DNA of 64,000 bases from Acidihalobacter ferrooxydans (GTDB lineage: Bacteria; Pseudomonadota; Gammaproteobacteria; DSM-5130; Acidihalobacteraceae). The translations under genes and the position numbers were made by a program. Positions 48,158-57,425 of the stretch are shown here, piece by piece. The notes under the pieces are model-generated. The model saw nothing but the letters and a program-made list of their open reading frames with translations. It did no database searches and was not told the origin of the DNA. The stretch covers positions 2,315,486-2,379,485 of the forward strand of contig NZ_CP019434.1 of assembly GCF_001975725.1 (NCBI RefSeq), in the 5' to 3' direction. Each line of letters begins with the position of its first letter. Within the stretch, counting starts at the first letter, position 1.

Positions 48158-49270
48158 ATGCGCTACACCGCCAAGGCCCACCACGAGCACGGTCGGACCG
48201 GCCGGCTCGGCATCCTGCTCGCCAACCTCGGCACCCCCGACGCACCCACACCCGAAGCCCTGCGCCGTTATCTGCGCGAATTTCTCTGGGACCCCCGCGT
48301 CGTGGAGTTTCCCCGCCCGCTGTGGTGGCTGATCCTCAACGGCATCATCCTCAACATACGTCCGCGCCGCTCGGCCGCCGCCTACGCCAAGGTCTGGACA
48401 AAAGCCGGCTCCCCCCTGCTCGTGCACAGCCGCGCCCAGGCCGACGCCCTGCAGCCGCGTCTCGACACCGCCTTCAACGGCCCGGTCCGCATCGCGTTGG
48501 GCATGCGCTATGGCACGCCGTCGATTGCCTCCGCACTGGCGGAACTGCGCGAAGCCGACGCCGCACGGCTCATCGTATTGCCTCTCTATCCGCAGTACTC
48601 CGGCTCCACCACTGCCGCGATTTTCGATGCCGTCGCCGACGTGCTGAAAACCTGGCGCTGCGTACCCGAAGTGCGATTCATAAACCACTATCACGACGAT
48701 CCGGCCTATATCGCCGCCATGGCCGCACGCATCCGCGCACACTGGGCCGCGCACGGCCGCGGCAAACATCTGCTGCTTTCTTTCCATGGCGTGCCGCGCC
48801 GCTACCTGCTCGCCGGCGACCCCTATTACTGCCACTGCCAGAAAACCGCGCGCCTGCTGGCCGAAGCCCTGGAACTGAGTGAGGATGACTGGACACTCGG
48901 CTTCCAATCTCGCTTCGGCCGTGAGGAATGGCTAAAACCATACGTCGACAAACTGCTCAAGAGCTGGCCCAAAGCAGGCCACCGCGACATCGACGTATTC
49001 TGCCCCGGTTTTGCCGCCGATTGCCTGGAAACGCTGGAAGAAATTGCCATGCAGGATCGCGACATCTTCATGGCTGCGGGCGGCGAACGCTACACCTACA
49101 TCCCTGCGCTCAACGACCAGGCCGAACACATCGACGCCTTGACCGCCCTGCTGCTTCGCCACGCCGCCGGCTGGCCGGACACGGACCCGAGTTACGACGT
49201 CGAGGCACTGGCAAAAGCCGCCCAGACCAGCCGCGAACGCGCTGCTCAGCTCGGTGCCGAAGCGCGCTGA
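48158..49270 (+). CDS. hemH: ferrochelatase
   Basis: 370 residues. It inserts Fe(II) into protoporphyrin IX, the last heme step. GILLANLGTPDAPTPEALRRYLREFLWDPRVVE, YPQYSGSTTAA, LSFHGVPRRYL (catalytic His) and CPGFAADCLETLEEI are diagnostic. The C-terminal extension after NDQAEHIDALTALL is short. It follows the HNH gene by 77 bp and may have its own promoter. Confidence 0.98.
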   Translation: MRYTAKAHHEHGRTGRLGILLANLGTPDAPTPEALRRYLREFLWDPRVVEFPRPLWWLILNGIILNIRPRRSAAAYAKVWTKAGSPLLVHSRAQADALQPRLDTAFNGPVRIALGMRYGTPSIASALAELREADAARLIVLPLYPQYSGSTTAAIFDAVADVLKTWRCVPEVRFINHYHDDPAYIAAMAARIRAHWAAHGRGKHLLLSFHGVPRRYLLAGDPYYCHCQKTARLLAEALELSEDDWTLGFQSRFGREEWLKPYVDKLLKSWPKAGHRDIDVFCPGFAADCLETLEEIAMQDRDIFMAAGGERYTYIPALNDQAEHIDALTALLLRHAAGWPDTDPSYDVEALAKAAQTSRERAAQLGAEAR

Positions 49271-49558
49271 TTCCTGCGCCTGCCTTCAACCCGGTGGCCC
49301 CCTCGGGTGGAGTGTGGATAACCGACGGCTTTGCATGATAAGGAACGTTAACCAAGCAAGCGGCACCCTTGCGCGACGCCTGAACATGGATCATCCGGAA
49401 CGGTGCCTTGGCACCGCTCGCGCAGCGGACATCCCGGCAAGGCAACCGCCGCAGCCTCATCCCGTCACTGAACCGAAGGCGACGGTCCGACGGCGCGAAT
49501 ACGAATAGCCACCGGCCAAATGCGTGACAGTCGCCGCTCACCACAGGACAATACGCGC

Positions 49559-50332
49559 ATGACGACCCCCATCATCCAAATCGACGACCTGCACTTTCAC
49601 TATGCCGATACGCCAGTACTCAGCGACGTGCGCCTGAGCATCAATCAGGGCGATTTCATCGCCATCGTAGGGCCTAACGGAGGCGGCAAAACCACCCTGC
49701 TCAGACTGATTCTCGGCCTGCTAAAACCCGATCGCGGCAGCGTGCGCATCTTCGGCAAGGCGCCGGGTTCGGAGCCCGCACGCATCGGCTACGTGCCACA
49801 ACACGGCAACCTCGCGCCCGGCTTCCCGGCCACTGCGGAAGAAGTCGTGCTCATGGGCCTACCGCACGGTCGCCGCCACGGCCCGCGTTTTTGGCGTAAC
49901 GAACGCGCACGTGCGCGCGACGCGATGCGCCGTGCCGGTGTCGAGAATCTCGCCGAAAAACGCCTGCCCGACCTCTCCGGCGGTCAGCGCCAGCGGGTAC
50001 TCATCGCCCGCGCGCTGATCACCCGCCCGGAATTGCTGCTACTCGACGAGCCGCTGTCGAATATCGACCCCTACGGCCGTCAATGCATCGTCGAGACACT
50101 CACCGGCCTCGGCCGCGAAACCACCATTGTCATGGTCAGCCACGACCTGGGCATCACCACCAACGCCGTCACCGGCCTCGCGGCGGTTAACCGCTATCTG
50201 CTCTACGCCGACGGCGCATACCCGACACAGGCCATGCTGGAGCTCATGTACGGCGTGCACGAGGTCGGCTGTCCGGTGCATGAACACATCCACAACCTGA
50301 CCCACCCGGCCGACGAGGACATGCGCGCATGA
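49559..50332 (+). CDS. zinc/manganese-type ABC transporter ATPase
   Basis: 257 residues. Walker A GPNGGGKT at 38-45, signature LSGGQRQRV, Walker B LLLLDEPLSNID, H-loop VSHD. PQHGNLAPGFPATAEEVVLMG and the closing EVGCPVHEHIHNL are typical of ZnuC/MntA-type ATPases. I chose ATG 49559 (MTTPIIQIDDLHF); an ATG at 49520 adds 13 unrelated residues. The gene overlaps the permease by four bases. No metal-binding periplasmic protein gene is adjacent, so it must lie elsewhere. No Zur or Fur box was recognised in the 288-bp gap upstream. Confidence 0.9.
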   Translation: MTTPIIQIDDLHFHYADTPVLSDVRLSINQGDFIAIVGPNGGGKTTLLRLILGLLKPDRGSVRIFGKAPGSEPARIGYVPQHGNLAPGFPATAEEVVLMGLPHGRRHGPRFWRNERARARDAMRRAGVENLAEKRLPDLSGGQRQRVLIARALITRPELLLLDEPLSNIDPYGRQCIVETLTGLGRETTIVMVSHDLGITTNAVTGLAAVNRYLLYADGAYPTQAMLELMYGVHEVGCPVHEHIHNLTHPADEDMRA

Positions 50333-51162
50333 CGCTGGCTCAACTGCTCGCTCAAACCTTCGTGCAGCACGCACTGCTCGCCGCGCTGCTGGTCAGCATC
50401 GCTTGCGGCGCGATCGGCGCGCTGGTGGTGGTCAACCGTCTGGTATTCATGGCAGGAGGCATTGCCCATTCAGCCTACGGAGGCGTGGGACTGGCGTTCT
50501 ACGCCGGGTGGCCGGTACTGCCCACGACCGGCCTGTTCACCGGTACCGCCGCGCTGCTGCTCGGCACCATCACCCGTCGCCGCCGCGAGCGCACCGACAC
50601 CTTGATCGGCGTCATCTGGGCCGGGGGTATGGCCTTCGGCGTCATCATGCTCAACCTCACGCCAGGCTACAACACAAACCTGATGAGCTACCTGTTCGGC
50701 AGCATACTCACCGTCTCGACCCTCGATCTATGGCTCATGCTGGGTGTCGACGCGATCATCCTCGCGCTTCTGCTCTACTACTTCCGCGACATCCTCTCAC
50801 TCTCGTTCGATCCCGATTTCGCGCGCTCGCGCGGCATCCCGGTCGACGGATTGCACCTCATGCTAATGGTGCTTGTGGCGGAGACCGTGGTGATGATGTT
50901 GCAGGTGGTCGGCTTAATCCTGGTCATCGCGTTACTGACCATCCCACCCTATCTGGCCGAGCGTCACACCCGCAGCCTCGCCGGCATGATGTTCGCCGCG
51001 AGCCTGTGGAGTTTGGCGTTCTGCATCGGCGGGCTGTGGGTCGCCTACCAGGCCAATATCAGTTCCGGCGCGAGCATTGTCGCCACTGCCTGCGCGACCT
51101 ATCTCGTCTTCGTCGGCGCGCAGACAGGATGGCGACGACTGCGCGCACGACCCGCGATATAA
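50329..51162 (+). CDS. zinc/manganese-type ABC transporter permease
   Basis: 277 residues with eight or nine membrane helices; ABC-3 family. GALVVVNRLVFMAGGIAHSAYGGVGLAFY and the RSRGIPVDGLHLMLMVLVAETVVMMLQVVGLILVIALLTIPPYLA stretch (about 166-210) fit ZnuB/MntB permeases. Overlaps the ATPase gene (ATGA). The metal cannot be told from sequence. Confidence 0.92.
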   Translation: MTLAQLLAQTFVQHALLAALLVSIACGAIGALVVVNRLVFMAGGIAHSAYGGVGLAFYAGWPVLPTTGLFTGTAALLLGTITRRRRERTDTLIGVIWAGGMAFGVIMLNLTPGYNTNLMSYLFGSILTVSTLDLWLMLGVDAIILALLLYYFRDILSLSFDPDFARSRGIPVDGLHLMLMVLVAETVVMMLQVVGLILVIALLTIPPYLAERHTRSLAGMMFAASLWSLAFCIGGLWVAYQANISSGASIVATACATYLVFVGAQTGWRRLRARPAI

Positions 51163-51366
51163 GCCGGATGTGTAACTACTCACCTCCCATCTGCCCTTGA
51201 GGCTCTAATGGGATTGGGTCAAACCATATTTCGCACAAAACGGAGAATCATAGCGCGGGGAATCATCGTGCGGAGAACCAGGCCGCGCACAGATGTCTTT
51301 CTCGCAAAGAATCGCCTTTTCAGCGTTATACTCACCCCCATCGTTTCAAACCTTTGAGAACCGACC

Positions 51367-52011
51367 GTGTCCGACGCGTTTCCCAATCTGCACATCCTCG
51401 ATCACCCGTTAATCCAGCACAAGCTCACGCTGGCACGTCAGACCGGCATTTCGACGAATCAGTTCCGCCGACTGCTCAAGGAAATTGCCTTGCTCATGGG
51501 CTATGAAATCACCCGCGAACTGCCCATCGAGCATCAGACTATCGAAACCCCGCTGGCACAGATGGACGCGCCGGTAATCCTGGGCAAGAAGGTCGCCATC
51601 GTCTCGATCCTGCGCGCCGGGCTTGGCATGGCGAGCGGCCTGCAGGAGCTCATGCCCTCGGCCCGCGAAGGCCACATCGGCCTGTACCGCGACCATGACA
51701 CCAAGCGGCCGGTCGAATACCTGATCAAACTACCGGAACCCGAGGGGCGGCTGTTCATTCTGGTCGATCCGATGGTGGCCACCGGCCATTCCGCCGTACA
51801 TGGCGTGGACGTTCTCAACCGCCACGGCGTGCCCGACGCGAACATCCGTTTCATGGCCCTGGTCGCCGCACCGGAAGGCGTCGAAGTATTTCAGGCGGCC
51901 CACCCTGATGTGCCGCTGTACGCAGCCGCGCTGGATGACCGTCTGAACGAACAGGCTTACATCGTGCCAGGTCTGGGCGACGCGGGCGACCGGCTTTTCG
52001 GAACCAAATGA
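51367..52011 (+). CDS. upp: uracil phosphoribosyltransferase
   Basis: 214 residues. Salvages uracil to UMP using PRPP. PRPP-binding loop [15 protein letters not shown] (133-147), uracil site [14 protein letters not shown] at the C-terminus, and [12 protein letters not shown] (81-92) are present. The PRPP loop has His141 where many homologues have Gly (ATGGSA). Start is GTG 51367 behind TTGAGAACC. No uraA permease adjoins it. Confidence 0.95.
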   Translation: MSDAFPNLHILDHPLIQHKLTLARQTGISTNQFRRLLKEIALLMGYEITRELPIEHQTIETPLAQMDAPVILGKKVAIVSILRAGLGMASGLQELMPSAREGHIGLYRDHDTKRPVEYLIKLPEPEGRLFILVDPMVATGHSAVHGVDVLNRHGVPDANIRFMALVAAPEGVEVFQAAHPDVPLYAAALDDRLNEQAYIVPGLGDAGDRLFGTK

Positions 52012-52026
52012 AATCCGGAGCGACGC

Positions 52027-52082
52027 GAATATCCGATCATAAGTATCCGATCATGAATACCCGATCATGAATATCGGGTCGT
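52027..52082. repeat. 14-bp tandem repeat behind upp
   Basis: Four consecutive units: GAATATCCGATCAT, AAGTATCCGATCAT, GAATACCCGATCAT, GAATATCGGGTCGT. Each contains a GATC-like core; it starts 15 bp after the upp stop. Function unknown. Confidence 0.8.
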
Positions 52083-52162
52083 GAAAACCGTCACCGGGCC
52101 CGTGCGCGGGCTTGATCATTACACGCATGTATCGCCAACCGTGCGACACTTCGATCACGCAT

Positions 52163-52330
52163 CTGTTGAATCCGGATATTCCAGCAGGCGAAGCGATGAG
52201 TGCGCAGAAATCTGGATTGACTGGAAATTTTCTTCAGCGAGAGCATCGTTGCACCGTATCGGAGCGAAGAAGCAATCTGTGAAGGCAAAGATCAAGCAAG
52301 GGTAGCCTCCTGATGAAGCGCGGGTTGAAA
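52163..52330 (+). repeat. family B dispersed repeat, copy B4
   Basis: 168 bp; ends TTGAATCCGGATATTCC and GAAGCGCGGGTTGAAA. Core GAGTGCGCAGAAATCTGGATT, TCTTCAGCGAGAGCATCGTT, GGAGCGAAGAAGCAATCTGT and AAAGATCAAGCAAGG matches B2 and B3. With the 14-bp tandem repeat it fills most of the 385-bp gap between upp and the methyltransferase gene. Confidence 0.8.
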
Positions 52331-52396
52331 GGTCCTTCGCGCTGCCGTGGATCGCAGTGACGACGCAATGACGCCCTCCCTATCATTTTCTCTCTC

Positions 52397-52924
52397 ATGC
52401 GCAACCGACAACTGAATCACGACGCCCACCGGGGCGCCCTGAAAAAACATTCCGTGTGCCTGCTGGCCAACGACATCGGCCACGCCACGAATGTCGGCAG
52501 CCTGTTCAGGATTGCCGATGCTCTTGGCGTCGAACACATTTTCCTGACCGGGAGCACCCCGCGTCCACCACATCCTAAAATCCGCAAGACCTCCCGCGCC
52601 ACCGAGAAACATGTCCCGTACAGCCACGCCAGCCGCGCCGTAGATGCGGTCGCAGCGCTCAAGACACAGGGCTACCGGATCATCAGTCTGGAACTCACCT
52701 CATGCAGCATCGACATCGACAAGCTGCATGTCGTGCCCGGTGAAAAAATCTGCCTGATTCTCGGCGAGGAAAATGCCGGCGTCGCCCAGGAACTGCTCGA
52801 CCTCAGCGACGACACGGTGCACATTCCGATGCTGGGCATCCAGTCCTCGATGAACGTCGCGGTCGCCTGCGCCATCGCCACCCACGCCATCACCCGACGC
52901 ATGGCCTCTGCCGCCCCGCCCTGA
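52397..52924 (+). CDS. TrmH/SpoU-family RNA 2'-O-methyltransferase
   Basis: 175 residues of the SPOUT knot fold. Motif 1 NVGSLFRIADALG (about 34-46), motif 2 LILGEENAGV and motif 3 IPMLGIQSSMNVAVA are all present, the last forming the SAM-binding knot. It lacks the N-terminal substrate-binding domain of RlmB, so it is a short TrmH-like enzyme that probably acts on a tRNA or rRNA ribose. The target site is not predictable. Confidence 0.88.
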   Translation: MRNRQLNHDAHRGALKKHSVCLLANDIGHATNVGSLFRIADALGVEHIFLTGSTPRPPHPKIRKTSRATEKHVPYSHASRAVDAVAALKTQGYRIISLELTSCSIDIDKLHVVPGEKICLILGEENAGVAQELLDLSDDTVHIPMLGIQSSMNVAVACAIATHAITRRMASAAPP

Positions 52925-53083
52925 CAACCGGCCCTTGCGCAGCGCCACCCGAGGCGGCCAAAAGCCACGCAGTCTGGCAAAATCGCCCCAAGGTCACTTA
53001 GCCCCCGGACACGCCAACATGTTCAACATATCGCCCACCATGCCGACCACCCTGTCGCACGCTCTCGGCCGGAACCCACGCCA

Positions 53084-53584
53084 ATGATCCGCCCTGTCCA
53101 TGACGCCGATGCCAGCGCCATCGCCGACATCTACAACCACTACATCCGCGACACCGTCATCAGCTTCGAGGAAACCGAAATCGATACCGCACAAATTCGC
53201 GCGCGCCTCGGTAAAATCGCCGATGCCGGGCTGCCCTGGCTGGTCGCCGAAGACAATAGCAAGCTGCTCGGCTATGCCTACGCCGCCCCCTGGCATGCCC
53301 GGTCGGCCTATCGCTTCGCCGTGGAAGTCACCGTCTATCTCGCCGCTGACGCCGGCGGGCGCGGCCTCGGCACCGCGCTCTACAGGGCATTATTCCGTGA
53401 GCTTGAACTGCGCGGCATCCACACCGCCATCGGCTGTATCGCCCTGCCCAACCCCGCCAGCGTGGCGCTGCACGAAAAGCTTGGCATGCGCAAAATCGGG
53501 CACTTCGCCGAAGTCGGCTACAAGTTCGGCCAATGGCTCGACGTGGGATACTGGCAAATCATCCTCCAACCGCGCACGCCATAG
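53084..53584 (+). CDS. GNAT N-acetyltransferase, phosphinothricin/MnaT-like
   Basis: 166 residues. IRPVHDADASAIADIYNHYIRDTVISFEE is the usual entry of the PAT/YncA branch; the acetyl-CoA site is GGRGLGTALY (about 92-101); VALHEKLGM and DVGYWQIIL end the domain. Relatives acetylate methionine sulfoximine or phosphinothricin and similar toxic amino acids. It lies 6 bp before an AraC-type regulator, in line with a detoxification module. Confidence 0.9.
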   Translation: MIRPVHDADASAIADIYNHYIRDTVISFEETEIDTAQIRARLGKIADAGLPWLVAEDNSKLLGYAYAAPWHARSAYRFAVEVTVYLAADAGGRGLGTALYRALFRELELRGIHTAIGCIALPNPASVALHEKLGMRKIGHFAEVGYKFGQWLDVGYWQIILQPRTP

Positions 53585-53590
53585 TCCCTG

Positions 53591-54469
53591 ATGTCGCCAA
53601 GCGCCAACAATCGCCTGCACGCGCTGGACTGGCTGCCCGGTCTCGAATTTCTCGACGCCGATTTCGGCGGCCAGCCCTTCGGGCGGCATTGCCACGACGC
53701 GTTCGCCATCGGCGCGATCCATGCCGGCGTCGGCGGCTATCAGTGCCGCGGCAGCCGCTACGCCCTGCCCCGGCGGACCCTCTCGCTGATGAATCCCGGA
53801 GAAGTACACACGGGCTACGCCTTGAGTCCGCGGCTGCGCTACCGGATGCTCTACGCCACCGAAGACAGCGTGGCCGTACTGCTCGACGAACGCCACCCGC
53901 GTGGATTTAACGACATCACCGCTGAAGACCGTGACGGCGAGACCGCGCGGCTGCTGGCGAATGCGCATGCGTACTTTGAAGCCCCGCACGATGCCGGCTG
54001 GAAACTCGGCCTTGAAACCGCACTGACCGAACTCCTGCGCCACAGCCTCACGCACCACGCCGGTCTCCGCGTCCGCGCACCGGGCCATGAAAGCGCGGCT
54101 GTGCGTGTAACGCGCGAATGGCTCGACGCCCTCGCCGCAACGCCTGATGAGACTACCGCCGTCTCCCTGCGCGAACTGGCCGCGCGCGTACAACTGCATC
54201 CCAACTACTTGCTGCAATGCTTTACGCGCCAGATCGGCATCCCGCCCTATGCCTACTGGCAATACCGACGCATCGAGCGCGCCAAGCAGTTGTTGCTGGC
54301 CGGCCTCAGCGCCGCCGACACCACCTATCGTCTTGGCTTCCACGACCAGGCCCATTTCCTGCGCAGCTTCCGGCGCATCACCGGTGTCACGCCGGGCGCT
54401 TATCGGATACATCGCGGTGGCAAACACCTCAACCCGAATATTTCACCCGGACGCTGGAAAACGCGATAA
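53591..54469 (+). CDS. AraC-family transcriptional regulator
   Basis: 292 residues. N-terminal AraC_binding cupin (about 10-150: FGRHCHDAFAIGAIHAG, LSLMNPGEVHTGYAL) and C-terminal double helix-turn-helix (about 175-280: SLRELAARVQLHPNYLLQCFTRQIGIPPYAYWQYRRIERAKQLL and AADTTYRLGFHDQAHFLRSFRRITGVTPGAYR). It probably controls the flanking GNAT, DUF2000 and LysE genes in response to an amino-acid-like ligand; inference from context only. Confidence 0.92.
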   Translation: MSPSANNRLHALDWLPGLEFLDADFGGQPFGRHCHDAFAIGAIHAGVGGYQCRGSRYALPRRTLSLMNPGEVHTGYALSPRLRYRMLYATEDSVAVLLDERHPRGFNDITAEDRDGETARLLANAHAYFEAPHDAGWKLGLETALTELLRHSLTHHAGLRVRAPGHESAAVRVTREWLDALAATPDETTAVSLRELAARVQLHPNYLLQCFTRQIGIPPYAYWQYRRIERAKQLLLAGLSAADTTYRLGFHDQAHFLRSFRRITGVTPGAYRIHRGGKHLNPNISPGRWKTR

Positions 54470-54546
54470 ATCACCGATCAAAATACGAATTGTGCGTATA
54501 TCAGCAGGTAACGAACGGTTACCGGGCGAACGCTGGACCGCTCTCG

Positions 54547-54585
54547 CGCTCGCTTGAGCGACAACAACAGACTTGTTAATTTCAT
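54547..54585. repeat. family D fragment D3
   Basis: TTGAGCGACAACAACAGACT followed by TGTTAAT matches the CTGAGCGACAACAACAATCT-TGCTAAC end of D2 read on the minus strand. Only one terminus is left, in the 182-bp gap before the DUF2000 gene. Confidence 0.6.
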
Positions 54586-54651
54586 ACAATACGCCGCATG
54601 ACGCTTCGCCTACGGTAGACCACAAAATCGTACCCTGCAGCGAGGATCGTC

Positions 54652-55095
54652 ATGGAACGCAAAGCCGTCGTCGTCGTCGACCGCGCCCTGCCGCGCGGCC
54701 TGCAAGCCAATGTGGCTGCCGTGCTGGCAATGAGCTTTGGCAGCGCACACCCCGAACTCATCGGCCACGAAACCTGCACCGCAGACGGTGTTCGGCAAGT
54801 CGGCCTGCCCACTCTGCCGCTGCCCATTCTGCAGGCCGATGAGATCGATCTGCGCCACCTCGCCGCTGCGTCCCTGCCGACGCTGGACTGGCTGGCCGTC
54901 TACACCGCCGCCGCGCTCGCGAGCAAGACGTACGCCGTCTACACCGCCGCCGCGCTCGCGAGCAAGACGTACGCCGTCTATACCGAAACACTGGCCAGCG
55001 CACGCGCGGATGAACTGGCCGTCCACGCCGTCGCGCTCTTCGGCGAACGCCGGCGCATCAACCGGCTCACCGGCGGCTTCGCGCTGCTGCGCTGA
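54652..55095 (+). CDS. DUF2000 family protein with an internal 13-residue tandem duplication
   Basis: 147 residues. ERKAVVVVDRALPRGLQANVAAVLAMSFG is the standard DUF2000 N-terminus, and ELAVHAVALFGERRRINRLTGGFALLR its C-terminus. Residues 82-107 contain AVYTAAALASKTY twice, from an exact 39-bp tandem duplication (54895-54972). Without the extra copy the protein would be 134 residues, near the normal family length. The copy is in frame and could disturb packing. DUF2000 members lie beside AraC regulators and LysE exporters and have no known function. Confidence 0.88.
   Translation: MERKAVVVVDRALPRGLQANVAAVLAMSFGSAHPELIGHETCTADGVRQVGLPTLPLPILQADEIDLRHLAAASLPTLDWLAVYTAAALASKTYAVYTAAALASKTYAVYTETLASARADELAVHAVALFGERRRINRLTGGFALLR
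54895..54972 (+). repeat. 39-bp perfect tandem duplication inside the DUF2000 gene
   Basis: Two identical 39-bp units (54895-54933 and 54934-54972), each starting GCCGTCTACACCGCC and ending AGCAAGACGTAC, followed by the start of a third (GCCGTCTA). No base difference between the two units, so the duplication is recent or is maintained by slippage. Confidence 0.95.
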
Positions 55096-55105
55096 ACGAG
55101 CCACG

Positions 55106-55708
55106 ATGAGTGATCCGCTGAATCTGCTACCCTTGCTCGGCTTTGCCGTGGCCACGGCCGCGACGCCCGGCCCCGTCAACACCCTCGCGGCCATGTCTGG
55201 CGCGCGCTACGGTCTCGGGCGCAGCCTGGCCTACGTCATGGGCGCAGCGAGCGGTTTCACTGCATTGCTGGCGCTGACCGGTCTCGGTCTGGCCGGTATC
55301 GCAGCCGCCGCGCCCTGGGTCACGCGAGCCATGACGCTGGCCGGCGCTGCATACATGCTTTATCTGGCTGCGCGCATTACGGTCACGCGCGCTCAGGAGA
55401 ACGGCGCGGCTCCACAGCGGCCACCGGGCTACCTCAATGGCGTCGTCGCCCAATGGCTGAACCCCAAGGCCTGGATCGTCGCCGTCTCGGCCGTTTCGAT
55501 CTTCGTGACACCACACACGGATCAGGCCATGGCCCTGAGCCTTTTCTGCGCGACGTATTTCGTCGTCTGCCTGTTGGCGGTGGGGCTGTGGGCGAGTCTG
55601 GGACGATTCGCCTCCGGCCTGCTCGGAGATGCAGGCCGCTTCAATCAGGCGATGGCGGTATTGATGGTCGCCTCGATCCTGTATCTGGTATTCGCGGGCT
55701 TTGCGTGA
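55106..55708 (+). CDS. LysE/RhtB-family amino acid exporter
   Basis: 200 residues with five or six membrane helices. LLPLLGFAVATAATPGPVNTLAAMSGARYGLGRSLAYVMGAASGF is the LysE signature region (A-ATPGP-N), and VAQWLNPKAWIVAVSAVSIFV follows. It exports an amino acid or analogue. It starts 10 bp after the DUF2000 stop; ATG 55106 fits the family. The frame is open upstream as an overlap with the DUF2000 gene but is not coding there. Confidence 0.9.
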   Translation: MSDPLNLLPLLGFAVATAATPGPVNTLAAMSGARYGLGRSLAYVMGAASGFTALLALTGLGLAGIAAAAPWVTRAMTLAGAAYMLYLAARITVTRAQENGAAPQRPPGYLNGVVAQWLNPKAWIVAVSAVSIFVTPHTDQAMALSLFCATYFVVCLLAVGLWASLGRFASGLLGDAGRFNQAMAVLMVASILYLVFAGFA

Positions 55709-55786
55709 TGCCGGCGAGAAAGCAACCGGCCGGAAATCGCAACAGCGCGGTGAGCATGCCTACCTGACCCGCCACCGCGGCCATGC

Positions 55787-57298
55787 TCAAGACAGGAACA
55801 GGCGATAGGCCGGATTCTCCGTCTCCTCCCGGTACGGATAGCCCATTTCCTCCAGGAATTGCCTGAACGCCGGTTGATCCCCCTTCGGCACCTGCATGCC
55901 GACCAGCACCCGGCCATAGTCCATGCCGTGGCTACGGTAGTGGAACAGACTGATGTTCCACGCCTCGGCCATGTGCGACAGAAACTGGAGCAAGGCACCG
56001 GGGCGCTCGGGAAACTCGAAGTGGTAGACGATTTCGTTGTCGCTCGGCGGGGCGGCGCCGCCGACCATGTAGCGCATGTGCAGCTTGGCCATCTCGTTGT
56101 CGGACATATCCAGCACGTCGTAACCCTTGCCGGTAAGGCGTTCGATAATGGCATCGCGCTCGGCATCGCCGTCGTTGAGCCGCACGCCGACGAACACATG
56201 TGCCTGACTGCTGTCGGCATAACGGTAATTGAACTCGGTGATCGGGCGCTTGCCCAGGGTGCGACACAGACGCTTGAAACTGCCCGGCTGCTCGGGAATG
56301 GTGACCGCGATCACCGCCTCGCGGCGTTCGCCGATCTCCGCGCGCTCGGCAACGTGGCGCAAACGGTCGAAATTCATGTTGGCGCCGCTGTTGATCGCCA
56401 CAAGCGTCCTGTCCCGCGCGTCCTCGCGCGCGACCCATTTCTTCATGCCCGCCACGCCGAGCGCACCGGACGGCTCGACGATCGCGCGCGTGTCGTCGAA
56501 AATATCCTTGATCGCCGCGCAGATTTCGTCCGTGCTGACCAGCAGCACTTCGTCCACGTACTTGCGCGCGAGGCGAAACGGCTCCTTGCCGATCTGCCGC
56601 ACCGCCGTGCCGTCGGCGAAGATGCCGACTTCCTTGAGCCGCACGCGCCGACCGTGCGCCAGAGCCTCGGACAAGGTCGGGGCCTCATCCGCCTCGACCC
56701 CGATCACGCGGGTCTGCGGCGACAGTGCTTTCACATAAACGGCGATACCGGCGATCAGGCCACCCCCGCCAACCGGCACGAACACGGCGTCCAGCGGCCC
56801 GGTGTGCTGGCGTAACACCTCCATCGCCACCGTCCCCTGTCCGGCGATGACCAGTGGATCGTCGAAGGGCGGCACGAAGACCATCCCCTCCGACTCGACC
56901 AGAGTCATTGCGTGGGCGAACGCTTCGTCGAAATTATCGCCTTCCAGCACGGCCTTGGCGCCCAGCGCACGCACCGCGTCGACCTTGATCGCCGGCGTCG
57001 TGCGCGGCATCACGATCACAGCCCGCACGCCCAGCTTGCGCGCGGCGAGCGCGACGCCCTGCGCATGATTGCCGGCCGAGGCCGTAATCACGCCTTTCGA
57101 GCGCTCGGCCTCGGTCAGCGCGGCAACGCGGTTGTACGCGCCGCGCAGCTTGAAGGAAAAAACCGGCTGCAGGTCTTCCCGTTTGAGCAGCACCTGATTG
57201 CCGAGGCGCCGGCTGAGTGAGCGGGCCGGGTCGAGCGGCGTTTCCTGCGCCACGTCGTACACCTGCGCGGTGAGTATGCGTCTTACGTAATCGTCCAT
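55787..57298 (-). CDS. ilvA: threonine ammonia-lyase, biosynthetic (IlvA)
   Basis: 503 residues. Deaminates threonine to 2-oxobutyrate for isoleucine. The PLP lysine is Lys50 in SFKLRGAYN; the phosphate loop is VGGGGLIAG. The C-terminus holds two ACT-like regulatory domains ([35 protein letters not shown]; the [17 protein letters not shown] region), so it should be feedback-inhibited by isoleucine. ATG 57298 ([17 protein letters not shown]) matches the family; the frame is open to 57334. Divergent from rpiA. Confidence 0.97.
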   Translation of the reverse strand: MDDYVRRILTAQVYDVAQETPLDPARSLSRRLGNQVLLKREDLQPVFSFKLRGAYNRVAALTEAERSKGVITASAGNHAQGVALAARKLGVRAVIVMPRTTPAIKVDAVRALGAKAVLEGDNFDEAFAHAMTLVESEGMVFVPPFDDPLVIAGQGTVAMEVLRQHTGPLDAVFVPVGGGGLIAGIAVYVKALSPQTRVIGVEADEAPTLSEALAHGRRVRLKEVGIFADGTAVRQIGKEPFRLARKYVDEVLLVSTDEICAAIKDIFDDTRAIVEPSGALGVAGMKKWVAREDARDRTLVAINSGANMNFDRLRHVAERAEIGERREAVIAVTIPEQPGSFKRLCRTLGKRPITEFNYRYADSSQAHVFVGVRLNDGDAERDAIIERLTGKGYDVLDMSDNEMAKLHMRYMVGGAAPPSDNEIVYHFEFPERPGALLQFLSHMAEAWNISLFHYRSHGMDYGRVLVGMQVPKGDQPAFRQFLEEMGYPYREETENPAYRLFLS

Positions 57299-57425
57299 CG
57301 CGCGACGATACAGGGCCTGTGCGCCATGCCGCAAGCGCTGGCCGGCGCTTTTCGCAGCGCTCTTTCTGCAATGGCCGGGGTACGGTTATCATGCCGCTCA
57401 CCACATATTAAAAAAGGATCAGAGC

